In this document: positions 43,779-52,196 of the stretch, piece by piece
Layout of the letters: every line of letters begins with the position of its first letter
Position numbering within the stretch: position 1 is the stretch's first letter
Notes under the pieces: model-generated
What the model saw: the letters and a program-made list of their open reading frames with translations, nothing else
What the model was told of the DNA's origin: nothing
Databases searched by the model: none
Assembly: GCF_016801985.1 (NCBI RefSeq)
Contig: NZ_JAEVLS010000005.1
Span: forward strand, 496,001 to 560,000
Source: Steroidobacter gossypii
Lineage (GTDB): Bacteria; Pseudomonadota; Gammaproteobacteria; Steroidobacterales; Steroidobacteraceae
Direction of reading: 5' to 3'
DNA: 64,000 bases
Translations under genes and position numbers: made by a program

Positions 43779-45056
43779 TTAGAACCGGGTGTTGAAATCG
43801 ATCATGAGACGATCGAAGTCATACTCGCTGCCGACGTTGCGATTGCCGACGTTCTTGAAGTAGGTCGCGCTCAGCACGAAGTTCTTCAGCGGCGCATAGC
43901 CGCTACGAAGCACCCAGCCTTCCGCGTCCGACACGCCGCCGCCGAAGTCGGCGTCGATGAACTGAGCGAACAACGCGTCCTTCTCGAGCAGCTGATACGC
44001 CAGGCCCGTTTCCCAAGTGCCCGCGTTGGACGCCTTGCCGATCATGGTGCCCATGGAGAACGCGGTGTCGTATTCGGCGTCGAGGTTCCTGGCGAAGTCG
44101 CCCCACACCTGCAGCGGCATGCCGCCGACGCTGGTGTTGTACTCGGCCATCAGACCCACGACCTGGAAGTCATAGGCCAGCCCGCCAGTGCTGGCGAGCG
44201 AATTGCCATTGGCATTGCCGCCGTAGAACGGGCGACGACCCTTGGCCGCGGCCAGATCGTAATATGACGCGGCGATCGTCAGCTTGTCGCCGTGGATATC
44301 GAAACGATTGCCCACCTGCAGTCCATACATTTTGGCGTCGCTGTTGCTGCTCGCGCCGGTGCCGGTCTGCACGTTTTCATCGATCCAGTAGCTCCACGCG
44401 GAGCCGAACAGCGAGCCCGCGCCGTACGTCACCGCCAGACCTTCGGGAGTGATGTCGTTGTCCCAGAACAGGCTCTGGCCGGGACGCTCGAACGGCATTT
44501 TCATCTTGCCGCCGATCAGGTGCGTGTCGCCGGCGATGGTCCAGTCGAAATAAGCGAGTTCCAGATACAACGATTTGCGCGAGAACGTGTCGTCCAAGGT
44601 AACGTTGCCGCCACGCGGGCTGCCGGGCGCCGCGGAGGTCGTGACGCCGACGCCGGCGACGATGCGATCGTTAACTTTGCCTTCGAGCGACAGGCGCGCA
44701 CGCAGGATCTCCTGCTCGCGAGTGCCGCTGACGCGCTCATCTTCGGTCTGCGAGTGACGATAGCGAACGTCGCCCTTGAGCGTGATGCGGCTGGGCCAGT
44801 CGGCGGCCTTGACGGCCGGCTTGGGCGCGTCCGCCGCTCGCGTCAGCTGCTGGCTGACCTGCTCGGTCCGCAGCTTGAGCTGATCGTTTTCGACCTTCAG
44901 CGCGCTGTTCTCCGCTTCGAGTCGGTCGACTCGCTGCATGAGAGTTTGCAACTGTGAGCGAATCTGCGCGAACTCATCGTCGGGGGACTGGGCATGGGCG
45001 GCCGAGCCGACACTCAGGGCAGCTGCGACAGCTGCCGCGAGTAGCTGGTATTTCAC
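43779..45056 (-). CDS. Outer-membrane porin with N-terminal coiled coil
   Basis: This 425-residue protein has a signal peptide (LLAAAVAAALSVGSAAHAQS). A coiled coil follows (about residues 25-65: FAQIRSQLQTLMQRVDRLEA, ENSALKVENDQLKLRTEQVS), then a beta-barrel starting WPSRITLKGDVRYRHSQTED and ending in FDRLMIDFNTRF with the C-terminal Phe. The layout fits the Porin_5 type. The start is a GTG at 45056 with GGAG 6 nt upstream; the extension to 45110 is rejected because the signal peptide begins at the GTG. Substrate selectivity cannot be read. Confidence 0.88.
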   Translation of the reverse strand: MKYQLLAAAVAAALSVGSAAHAQSPDDEFAQIRSQLQTLMQRVDRLEAENSALKVENDQLKLRTEQVSQQLTRAADAPKPAVKAADWPSRITLKGDVRYRHSQTEDERVSGTREQEILRARLSLEGKVNDRIVAGVGVTTSAAPGSPRGGNVTLDDTFSRKSLYLELAYFDWTIAGDTHLIGGKMKMPFERPGQSLFWDNDITPEGLAVTYGAGSLFGSAWSYWIDENVQTGTGASSNSDAKMYGLQVGNRFDIHGDKLTIAASYYDLAAAKGRRPFYGGNANGNSLASTGGLAYDFQVVGLMAEYNTSVGGMPLQVWGDFARNLDAEYDTAFSMGTMIGKASNAGTWETGLAYQLLEKDALFAQFIDADFGGGVSDAEGWVLRSGYAPLKNFVLSATYFKNVGNRNVGSEYDFDRLMIDFNTRF

Positions 45057-45222
45057 AAAGTTCTCCGGTGAAGACACAAATCTGCCATCGGCCGGTCTGA
45101 AGCCGGTCACGCGATCGCATCATCGTTACCGGCCTGCAGCACGAGCGCTGTATGCGACTTCGCCTGAATGGCGCCCTGGGGCCTCACCGAGGCGGCTCGG
45201 TTGTGTGAAATCCATCCCAAAT

Positions 45223-45252
45223 AAAAAACCCCGCGGCATCGCTGCCGCGGGG
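45223..45252 (-). terminator. Rho-independent terminator of the glycine-rich RRM gene
   Basis: On the minus strand a perfect 10-bp stem (ccccgcggca / tgccgcgggg, tetraloop) is followed by a T-run (plus-strand A-run 45223-45228). It lies 34 nt past the RRM stop and separates that gene from the porin gene. Confidence 0.92.
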
Positions 45253-45286
45253 CCTTTGTGAACGAAGTTGGCTTCGTTTGGGTCGC

Positions 45287-45598
45287 TTACCAGCGACCGC
45301 CGCCGCCACCACCGCCGCCCGGACCACGGGGGCCACGGCCACCGCCGCCGCCACCCTGACGTTCCTGCGCTTCATTCACGCGCAGCGGGCGACCGCCCAT
45401 GTCTTTTCCGTTCAGCGATTGAATGGCGCGCTGAGCATCGGCACGCGGCATTTCCACGAAGCCGAAGCCGCGAGGACGACCGGTTTCACGGTCGTTGATC
45501 AAGGCGACGGATTCGACGGTGCCGTGCTGTTCGAACAGCTGGCGAACCTGGTCCTCGTTCGCCGAGAACGGCAGGTTACCCACATAGATCTTTGTCAT
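45287..45598 (-). CDS. RRM-domain RNA-binding protein with glycine-rich tail
   Basis: This 103-residue protein carries one RNA recognition motif (RNP2 IYVGNLPFS; RNP1 RGFGFVEM) followed by a tail of about 25 residues made almost only of Gly, Arg and Pro and ending GGGGRW. The body is paralogous to the protein at 38093. Glycine/arginine-rich tails in such proteins promote RNA binding and self-association. The ATG at 45598 begins the domain; the 34-residue upstream extension is not used. A strong terminator follows. The leader is long (the next gene is 427 bp away). Confidence 0.93.
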   Translation of the reverse strand: MTKIYVGNLPFSANEDQVRQLFEQHGTVESVALINDRETGRPRGFGFVEMPRADAQRAIQSLNGKDMGGRPLRVNEAQERQGGGGGGRGPRGPGGGGGGGGRW

Positions 45599-46025
45599 AG
45601 CGATACAGTCTCTCTGAAAAAGCCTCGAGCGCGATCCCCCTGCTTGGGAACAATCATCACTGCGAGGCCTGGTTACATACGGGCTCCGCCCCTGCAACAC
45701 CCAGTCGCTCCTGACTCGAGCATTGCGGTTGAGGTCCCAGGCCTACGTTCGCGGTCTCGTCGGATTTTTCAGAAGTTGGCCGATCAAAGGGTCTTCAATG
45801 ACCCGGCTGGCCAAGCCAGAGAAAAAAGCGGGCAAAGGCACAACGAACGGCGCGGAATTTACGCCAATCAAAGAACCAAGGCAATCGGCGACAACGGCCG
45901 CAGGTCTTTGAAAATAGGGATACAACGACGGATGTATGGCGGTCCGAACCCGGCCTACAGGTGCGCTCGCAACGAGTGCGGTGCGCACTACCCTGACGAA
46001 AGTTATGACCGGTGGTGGCGCATGG
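45599..46025. other. Intergenic region upstream of the RRM gene
   Basis: This 427-nt stretch holds the leader and promoter of the minus-strand RRM gene. A small plus-strand frame (45723-45911) lacks a good ribosome site and family resemblance, so I do not call it. An inverted repeat, gtgcgc / gcgcac (45961-45988), near the end of the HAD gene may help terminate that minus-strand transcript. Nothing else is recognised. Confidence 0.4.
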
Positions 46026-46733
46026 TCACCGCTGGAGCCCGAGCAGGACGGCAAGCTCATCCAAAGTCCGCACCGTGTGCGCCGCCACCCCGTGCTCGGT
46101 CGGCCATTCGACCTGCTCGCGATTGATCCAGACCGGCACCATTCCGGCGGCTCGCGCCCCTACCACGTCGAGGGCGGGATCGTCGCCTACATACACAACC
46201 TGTTGTGGTTCGAGGCCGGTTCCTTCGATTACCTTGTGGAATAGCCGCGGATCCGGCTTGAGCGCGCCGACCTGCCGGGCGCACAGACTGCGCTCGAAAT
46301 AATGCGCCAGACCGATCCGTTCCAGGTCGGCGTTGCCGTTACTGGCAGTGAACAGGCGGAAGTGTTGCTTGAGCCGCTCCAGGCCGGGCAGAACGTCGTC
46401 GTATAGCACCACTTCGTTGCGCGCCTGGATGAATGCCTCGAACGCTTCGTCGGCCATGGCTTCGGCGTAACCGAACTCCCGGGCGTGATCGGCCAACGTT
46501 TGCCGACGCAAAAAAGTGAAGTCATGCGCCATTTGGGGGTAGGCGCGCGCGGTTTCGACGCGCGCTTTGCGCAGCATCTCCACGGTCATGGCCGCCGTCA
46601 CGCGCGGATACCGCAAAGCGAGAAAATCGTACATGGCCTGCTCGGCGCGCTCGATCACCGGCATCACGTCCCAGAACGTGTTGTCGAGGTCGAAGCAGAG
46701 CGCGCGAATCCCGGTGAGCGACTCTTGCATCAT
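46026..46733 (-). CDS. HAD-family hydrolase (YjjG/phosphatase-like)
   Basis: This 235-residue HAD phosphatase of the haloacid dehalogenase-like C1-cap type has motif I ALCFDLDNTFWDV (about residues 11-23), motif II FTASNGN, a Lys in GALKPDPRLFHKVIE and motif IV QVVYVGDDPALDVVGARAAG. The wording matches small-molecule phosphatases such as YjjG or pyrimidine/phosphoglycolate phosphatases. The exact substrate is unknown. It overlaps the upstream metZ stop by 4 nt (ATGA) and so is in the methionine operon. Confidence 0.92.
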   Translation of the reverse strand: MMQESLTGIRALCFDLDNTFWDVMPVIERAEQAMYDFLALRYPRVTAAMTVEMLRKARVETARAYPQMAHDFTFLRRQTLADHAREFGYAEAMADEAFEAFIQARNEVVLYDDVLPGLERLKQHFRLFTASNGNADLERIGLAHYFERSLCARQVGALKPDPRLFHKVIEGTGLEPQQVVYVGDDPALDVVGARAAGMVPVWINREQVEWPTEHGVAAHTVRTLDELAVLLGLQR

Positions 46734-47923
46734 CGGGCGCCAACCGCGGTGACGGCGGCCAGGCCGCGCTCGATGTCCGCCTGCAGATCGCGTACATCTT
46801 CCAGGCCAACCGAAATCCGCAACAAGCCTTCGGTGATGCCGGCGCGCTCCCGCTCGGCCGGCGTGATGCGCGAATGCGTGGTGGTGGCGGGATGCGTGAT
46901 GGTGCTTTTCGCATCCCCCAGATTGGCGGTGATCGACATCAGGCGCGTCGCATCGATGAAGGCCCAGGCGCCCTGGCGGCCATGTTCGACGTCGAAAGCG
47001 AGAATGCCGCCGAAGCCACTCTGCTGGCGCTTCGCCAGCGCGTGTTGCGGATGCGACTCCAAGCCGGCGTAGTGCACCTTGCGAACCCCTTTTTGAGTCT
47101 CGAGCCAGCGCGCCAGCTGCAGCGCCGCCTCCGAATGCGCACGCATGCGTAACTGCAATGTTTCCAAACCTTTCAGAAACACCCAGGCATTGAACGGACT
47201 CATGCTCGGCCCGGCCGAGCGGATGAAACCGAATACGTCCTTGCCGACCAGTTGCTCATTGCCCAGCACCGCGCCGCCCACCACGCGACCCTGGCCGTCG
47301 AGATATTTGGTGGCCGAGTGGATCACCAGATCCGCGCCCAGCTCGAACGGCTTCTGCAATGCCGGCGTGCAGAAACAATTGTCGACGACCAGCAGCACGC
47401 CGCGTTCGTGCGCGATATCGGCGATGGCGCGAATATCGGCGATCGCCGCCAGCGGATTGGAGGGCGTCTCGAGAAAAAATAACCTGGTGTCGTTCCTGAC
47501 GGCGCTGCGCCAGGCCTGGTTGTCGTCGGGACGCACATACGTCACCTCGACACCGAACTTCACCAGGTAGCGATTGATGAGCGCGATGGTGGAGCCGAAC
47601 ACGCTGTCGGAACAAACGATGTGATCGCCCGCCTTCAACAGCGCCATGCAAGTGGCCAGAATGGCCGCCATGCCCGAGCCGGTCGCCACACACGAGGCCG
47701 CGCCCTCCAGAGCCGCGAGCCGCTCTTCGAAACAGCGCACTGTCGGATTGGTGAAGCGCGAGTAGATGTTGCCCTTGACGCTTTCATCGAACCGCGCGGC
47801 CGCTTCGGCTGCACTGGCGAACACGTAGCTCGAGGTGGTGAAGATGGGCTCGGCATGTTCGCCTTCGTGAGTGCGAACCTGGCCGGCGCGCACCGCCAGC
47901 GTTGCAAGATGGTGTTCAGTCAT
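46730..47923 (-). CDS. metZ: O-succinylhomoserine sulfhydrylase MetZ
   Basis: This 397-residue PLP enzyme of the Cys/Met metabolism family makes homocysteine from O-succinylhomoserine and sulfide. Clear motifs are IYSRFTNPTVRCFEERLAAL, SGMAAILATCMALLKAGDHI, CSDSVFGSTIALINRYLVKF, ETPSNPLAAIADIRAIADIA, and the PLP lysine in VIHSATKYLDGQGRVVGGAV at about residue 205. The absence of the Cys/Tyr features of MetB and the NIYSRFTNPT opening favour MetZ. It precedes the HAD gene with a 4-nt overlap. The upstream region shows no SAM riboswitch that I can recognise. Confidence 0.93.
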   Translation of the reverse strand: MTEHHLATLAVRAGQVRTHEGEHAEPIFTTSSYVFASAAEAAARFDESVKGNIYSRFTNPTVRCFEERLAALEGAASCVATGSGMAAILATCMALLKAGDHIVCSDSVFGSTIALINRYLVKFGVEVTYVRPDDNQAWRSAVRNDTRLFFLETPSNPLAAIADIRAIADIAHERGVLLVVDNCFCTPALQKPFELGADLVIHSATKYLDGQGRVVGGAVLGNEQLVGKDVFGFIRSAGPSMSPFNAWVFLKGLETLQLRMRAHSEAALQLARWLETQKGVRKVHYAGLESHPQHALAKRQQSGFGGILAFDVEHGRQGAWAFIDATRLMSITANLGDAKSTITHPATTTHSRITPAERERAGITEGLLRISVGLEDVRDLQADIERGLAAVTAVGAR

Positions 47924-48068
47924 AAGTACCAGGAATCGGGAAGGCCAGGTCGGTCCGGAACGGTCGGGTTAGTTTAAGAAAAACCACAGCTTGGTTCATT
48001 TCATTTCGCAGCAGACACGCACCGGTGCGGGTAAAGTCGCCTACCCTACTCCCTGCAGTGTGTTCTCC

Positions 48069-48713
48069 ATGCTTACTCTCGTCATCGGCAACAAGAACCT
48101 GTCTTCCTGGTCGCTGCGTCCCTGGCTGGTGCTCAAGCACTTCGGCATCGAATTCGAGGAAGTGAAGCTGCCGCTCGACACACCGGCGTTCCACCGCGAC
48201 ATCGTCAAGTATTCGCCGACGCGCCGCGTGCCCGTGCTCGTCGACGGCGCCATTACGATCTGGGACTCGCTGGCGATCGCCGAGTATCTCAACGAGAAGG
48301 TGCAAGGTCGGGCCTGGCCGGCTGACGCCGCGGCTCGCGCGCTGGCGCGGGCAGTGAGCGCCGAGATGCATTCCGGATTTGCAGCCTTGCGCACGCATTG
48401 GCCGATGAAAGCGACCGGAACTGCCAGCGTGCAGCTGCCGCCGGAAGGCGAAGCGGATGTCGCTCGTGTTCAGCAGTTGTGGCACGAGATCCGTTCGCAA
48501 TATGCGCAACGAGGTCCGTGGCTGTTCGGCGAGTACTCCATCGCCGATGCCATGTACGCACCGGTGGCTCTGCGCTTCCGTCACTATGGCGCGAAGTTCT
48601 CCAGCGAGGTGGCCGCGGCTTATCAGCAGCAACTGGTTCACGACGCGCACATGCAAGCGTGGATCGCCGATTCGCAGCTCGAAGTCGATAACAACTGGGG
48701 TACGCCTGCATAG
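48069..48713 (+). CDS. Glutathione S-transferase family protein
   Basis: This 214-residue GST has the N-terminal thioredoxin fold LTLVIGNKNLSSWSLRPWLV with the Ser-Ser-Trp motif of the zeta/maleylacetoacetate isomerase-like group. YSPTRRVPVLVDGAITIWDS places cis-Pro and the glutathione-binding acidic/Ser pair. The helical domain contains LFGEYSIADAMYAPVALRFR with the N-capping box. ATG 48069 begins the strand directly; the extension to 47991 is rejected. It resembles YfcF/GstA-like bacterial proteins of unknown substrate. It is divergent from metZ. Confidence 0.9.
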   Translation: MLTLVIGNKNLSSWSLRPWLVLKHFGIEFEEVKLPLDTPAFHRDIVKYSPTRRVPVLVDGAITIWDSLAIAEYLNEKVQGRAWPADAAARALARAVSAEMHSGFAALRTHWPMKATGTASVQLPPEGEADVARVQQLWHEIRSQYAQRGPWLFGEYSIADAMYAPVALRFRHYGAKFSSEVAAAYQQQLVHDAHMQAWIADSQLEVDNNWGTPA

Positions 48714-48835
48714 TCGCGCATCGTCGCGCGGAGTCGGTAAAAACCCGGCGCTCGCATGAGCGGCGATTGCAGAATGGCATTTAACGAAAGAATGCCTAGA
48801 ATCGACCGCTCGTCTCGCACTCACGCAGGAAGGCT

Positions 48836-50020
48836 ATGCGCTGGGCATCCGCCGTCGACACCGATAATTCCTTGCGGGCCGCTGTGGAGCACGCCGCCGA
48901 GACCGTGTATCTCGGGCTTGGCCGGCAGGAGCCGGACCTGGCTATCGTGTTCGTCAGCGCCGAGCACTCGGCGCACTTCGACGCCGTGCCGGCCCTGTTG
49001 CAGCGGGAGTTCGAAAACGTCTTCATCTTCGGCTGCTGTGGCGGCGGTGTCATCGGCGGCGGGCGGGAGATCGAGGATCGTCCGGCGTTTTCTCTGACGG
49101 GCGCGGTGTTGCCCGGTGTGCGCTTGAAGGGTACGCATCTGGACGCCGCGCAAGTGCCGCCGGTCTATGCGGAGGCGCGTGCCTGGGAAGACGCCATGCG
49201 TGTCACCGCGGCTCAGCAACCGTCCTTCCTGCTGCTAGCCGATCCTTTCAGTTTCGAAGCCGAAACCTTCATCAAGGGCCTGGACCGGATCTATCCGATG
49301 GCGCCGAAGATTGGCGGGCTGTCGAGCGGCGCGCGCCAGGTCGGCGGCAGCGCGCTGTACCTGGGCAACCAGGTTTATCACTCGGGCTGCATCTCGCTGG
49401 CGCTCACCGGCAACATCGACATCGATATGGTGGTCGCGCAGGGCTGCCGCCCGATCGGCGATCCGATGTTCGTCACCTCGGCGCACGAGAATCTGATTCG
49501 CGAGCTCGATGGCCGCTCGCCCAGGGACGTGCTGTCGGAGCTGTTCGAGCGCCTGCCGTCCCCGGACCGCGAGTTGTTCAGTCAATCGCTGCACCTGGGC
49601 ATGGCCATGCGGGCGGACGCGAGCGAATTCACTCATGGCGACTTCCTGATTCGCGGCATTCTCGGCATGGACCCGCAAAGCGGCGCGCTTTGGGTCAGCG
49701 CCAACGTGCCCTCGAACAGCGTGGTGCAATTCCATCTGCGAGACGCCGCCACCTCGGCGCTCGATCTGGAACGCACGTTGACAACCTACAGGGCATCGCA
49801 TGACGTCCCGCCGGACGCCGGCGCGCTGTTGTTCTCCTGTCATGGCCGTGGCATCGGCCTCTATGGCCAGGCGGACCACGACAGCAACGCGTTCCGACGA
49901 CTGGTCGCGGACCTGCCCATCGGCGGCTTCTTCTGCGATGGCGAGTTCGGGCCGATCCAGAACTCGACCTTCCTGCACAGCTACACCAGCGCCTTTGCGG
50001 TGATTCACGAGAAGAAATAG
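48836..50020 (+). CDS. FIST domain protein (FIST_N plus FIST_C)
   Basis: This 394-residue soluble protein is made of a FIST_N domain (PDLAIVFVSAEHSAHFDAVP, FIFGCCGGGVIGGGREIED, KIGGLSSGARQVGG) and a FIST_C domain (about residues 220-390: VNFTSAH-like FVTSAHENLIREL, GALLFSCHGRGIGLYGQADH, IGGFFCDGEFGPIQNSTFLH). FIST proteins are predicted ligand sensors, usually genetically linked to chemotaxis or kinase genes, but no such gene adjoins here. The two conserved Cys/His-Gly motifs CCGGG and CHGRG are present. Start ATG 48836. Confidence 0.93.
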   Translation: MRWASAVDTDNSLRAAVEHAAETVYLGLGRQEPDLAIVFVSAEHSAHFDAVPALLQREFENVFIFGCCGGGVIGGGREIEDRPAFSLTGAVLPGVRLKGTHLDAAQVPPVYAEARAWEDAMRVTAAQQPSFLLLADPFSFEAETFIKGLDRIYPMAPKIGGLSSGARQVGGSALYLGNQVYHSGCISLALTGNIDIDMVVAQGCRPIGDPMFVTSAHENLIRELDGRSPRDVLSELFERLPSPDRELFSQSLHLGMAMRADASEFTHGDFLIRGILGMDPQSGALWVSANVPSNSVVQFHLRDAATSALDLERTLTTYRASHDVPPDAGALLFSCHGRGIGLYGQADHDSNAFRRLVADLPIGGFFCDGEFGPIQNSTFLHSYTSAFAVIHEKK

Positions 50021-50102
50021 ACCAGGGAAATAGTCCGGGCACGACGCCGCCCGCCGCGGTTCTTCTATACTCCCGCCCTTTCTCCGGAACGGAGTCGTGC
50101 CC

Positions 50103-52196
50103 GTGATGCGTCTGCAGTTCGCCCCCGCCACCTGTCTGTTGGCCGCGTGCCTCGCCTTGCCGCTCGTAACGGCGGTGGCCCAGGAAGCTCGAAACCAGGG
50201 ACCCCAACCCTTCACCGCGCAGGATCTGGTTCGTTTGCAGAGGGTCTCCAGTCCCGCCATTTCTCCGGACGGCCGCACCGTGGTCTTCAGCGTGCGCGAG
50301 ACCGATATGGCCGCCAATCGGGGCCGCACCGATCTGTGGTCGCTGGACCTGGCGACCAAAGGCGCGCAGCCTCGGCGGTTGACCACGCACTCGGGCAACG
50401 ACAGCTCGCCGGAATGGTCGAGCGACGGCCGCGAGCTTTATTTCCTGTCCACGCGCAGCGGCTCCAGCCAGGTCTGGCGCTTGCCCGTGAACGGCGGCGA
50501 GGCGCGGCAGGTGACCGATCTGCCGCTCGATGTCGGTTCGTTCCGGGTCGCCAGCAACGGCGGCCGCCTCGCCGTCACCTTGGAAGTGTTCCCGGACTGC
50601 GCCGATCTGCCCTGCACGGTCGAGCGGCTCAATAAAACCAAGGAAGCGAACCACAGCGCCCAGGTTTACGACCGCATTTTCGCGCGCCATTGGGATACCT
50701 GGAGCGACGGCCGTATCTCGCAGCTATTTACGCTCACTTTGAGCAACGGGCGCGCCGTCGATCCGGTATCGGTGAGCAAGGCGCTCGACGCCGACATTCC
50801 GTCCAAGCCGTTCGGCGACGCCAGCGAATACACGTTCTCACCCGATGGCTCGAAACTGGTGTTTTCGACCCGCTTGAAGGGCAAGAACGAGCCGTGGTCG
50901 ACCAACTTCGATTTGTATGAAGTCGCGGTCGATGGCAGCGGCCTGCGCAATCTCACCGAACACAATCCGGCCTGGGACACCCAGCCGGTGTTCTCGCGCG
51001 ATGGCAGTCAACTGGCGTGGCGAGCCATGGAGCGCCCGGGCTTCGAATCCGATAGCTTCCATGTCGTGGTCATGGACACCAGGACCGGCGAGCGCCGCGC
51101 GCTCACCAAAGACTGGGACCGCTCGGTGGGCGACATGAAGTTCGCCCACGACGGCCGCACTCTGTTCGTGACCACCGATCACTTCGGCCAGCACCCGCTG
51201 TGGTCGATCGATGTGAAGACCGGCAAGCCCACCATGCTGACCGGCCCCGGTCGCGTGGAAGCCTTCAGCGTCGGTGAAAAAGAAATCGTGATGACCAACT
51301 CGACGCTGAAATCGCCCGCCGAACTGCAGGTGCTCACCATCAAGGGCGGCGACCTGCGCGCACTGCCACGCATGAACGAAGCGGCGCTGGCGGAGCTCAA
51401 GCTCGGCGACGCCGAGCAGTTCACGTTCGTCGGCGCCGAAGGCGCCACGGTGTACGGCTATGTGATGAAGCCCGCGACCTTCAAGCAAGGCGGCAAATAT
51501 CCGGTGGCTTTTATCATCCATGGCGGTCCGCAGGGTTCGTTCGGCAACTCGTGGAGCTATCGCTGGAATCCCCAGACCTACGCGGGCGCCGGCTACGCCT
51601 CGGTGTTCATCGACTTTCACGGTTCGACCGGTTATGGCCAGGCCTTCACCGACTCCATCAGTCAAGACTGGGGTGGCAAGCCGCTGGAGGATCTGCAGAA
51701 AGGTCTCGAGGCCGCGCTCCAGAAATATCCGTGGCTGGACGGCGAGCGCATGTGCGCTCTAGGCGCCTCCTATGGCGGCTACATGATCAACTGGATCGCC
51801 GGCAACTGGGCCGAGCCGTTCAAGTGCCTGGTGAATCACGCCGGCATCTTCGACACGCGCGCCATGGCCTACACCACCGAGGAGCTGTGGTTCTCCGAAT
51901 GGGAGCAAGGCGGCGCGGCCTACGAAGTGCCCGAGAACGTCGAAAAGCACAACCCGGTCAATCACGTCACGAAATGGAGCAAGCCGATGCTGGTGATCCA
52001 CGGCTCGCTCGACTATCGCGTGCCCTATTCGCAGGGTTTGTCGACCTTCACCGCCTTGCAACGCCGTGGCATCCCGAGCCAGTTGCTGATGTTCCCGGAC
52101 GAGAACCACTGGGTGCTCAAACCCAACAACAGCGTGCGCTGGCACCAGCAGGTGGAGCAGTGGCTGAATCAGTGGACCGGCAGCGGCGGGGAGTAA
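50103..52196 (+). CDS. S9 family prolyl-oligopeptidase-type serine peptidase
   Basis: This exported peptidase, about 697 residues, has a signal peptide (FAPATCLLAACLALPLVTAV). A beta-propeller follows (residues about 40-420, with WSSDGRELYFLSTRSGSSQV and similar WD/TolB-like repeats: FSPDGSKLVFSTR, FSRDGSQLAWRA). The C-terminal alpha/beta-hydrolase domain has ALGASYGGYMINWIA with the catalytic Ser (about 556), the Asp in HGSLDYRVPYSQG, and the His in FPDENHWVLKP. This is the acylaminoacyl-peptidase/DPP type. The start is uncertain: GTG 50097, GTG 50103 or ATG 50106, with GGAG at 50091-50094. The stop abuts the convergent ATP-grasp gene. Confidence 0.95.
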   Translation: MMRLQFAPATCLLAACLALPLVTAVAQEARNQGPQPFTAQDLVRLQRVSSPAISPDGRTVVFSVRETDMAANRGRTDLWSLDLATKGAQPRRLTTHSGNDSSPEWSSDGRELYFLSTRSGSSQVWRLPVNGGEARQVTDLPLDVGSFRVASNGGRLAVTLEVFPDCADLPCTVERLNKTKEANHSAQVYDRIFARHWDTWSDGRISQLFTLTLSNGRAVDPVSVSKALDADIPSKPFGDASEYTFSPDGSKLVFSTRLKGKNEPWSTNFDLYEVAVDGSGLRNLTEHNPAWDTQPVFSRDGSQLAWRAMERPGFESDSFHVVVMDTRTGERRALTKDWDRSVGDMKFAHDGRTLFVTTDHFGQHPLWSIDVKTGKPTMLTGPGRVEAFSVGEKEIVMTNSTLKSPAELQVLTIKGGDLRALPRMNEAALAELKLGDAEQFTFVGAEGATVYGYVMKPATFKQGGKYPVAFIIHGGPQGSFGNSWSYRWNPQTYAGAGYASVFIDFHGSTGYGQAFTDSISQDWGGKPLEDLQKGLEAALQKYPWLDGERMCALGASYGGYMINWIAGNWAEPFKCLVNHAGIFDTRAMAYTTEELWFSEWEQGGAAYEVPENVEKHNPVNHVTKWSKPMLVIHGSLDYRVPYSQGLSTFTALQRRGIPSQLLMFPDENHWVLKPNNSVRWHQQVEQWLNQWTGSGGE

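Noticed and set aside
38028-45629. A shared 10-nt word ctcgaggctt upstream of both RRM genes (38028-38037 plus; 45620-45629 minus).
   Set aside because: Distances to the start codons differ (55 and 21 nt), the flanks do not match, and a 10-nt match is within chance for GC-rich leaders.
45723-45911. Small plus-strand ORF of 62 codons in the gap between the RRM and HAD genes.
   Set aside because: No Shine-Dalgarno site, no recognisable domain, and it opposes the RRM leader.
47924-48068. Possible SAM riboswitch or attenuator upstream of metZ; a small aacca/tggtt hairpin with T5 on the minus strand.
   Set aside because: No conserved SAM riboswitch core is present and the stem is only 5 bp.
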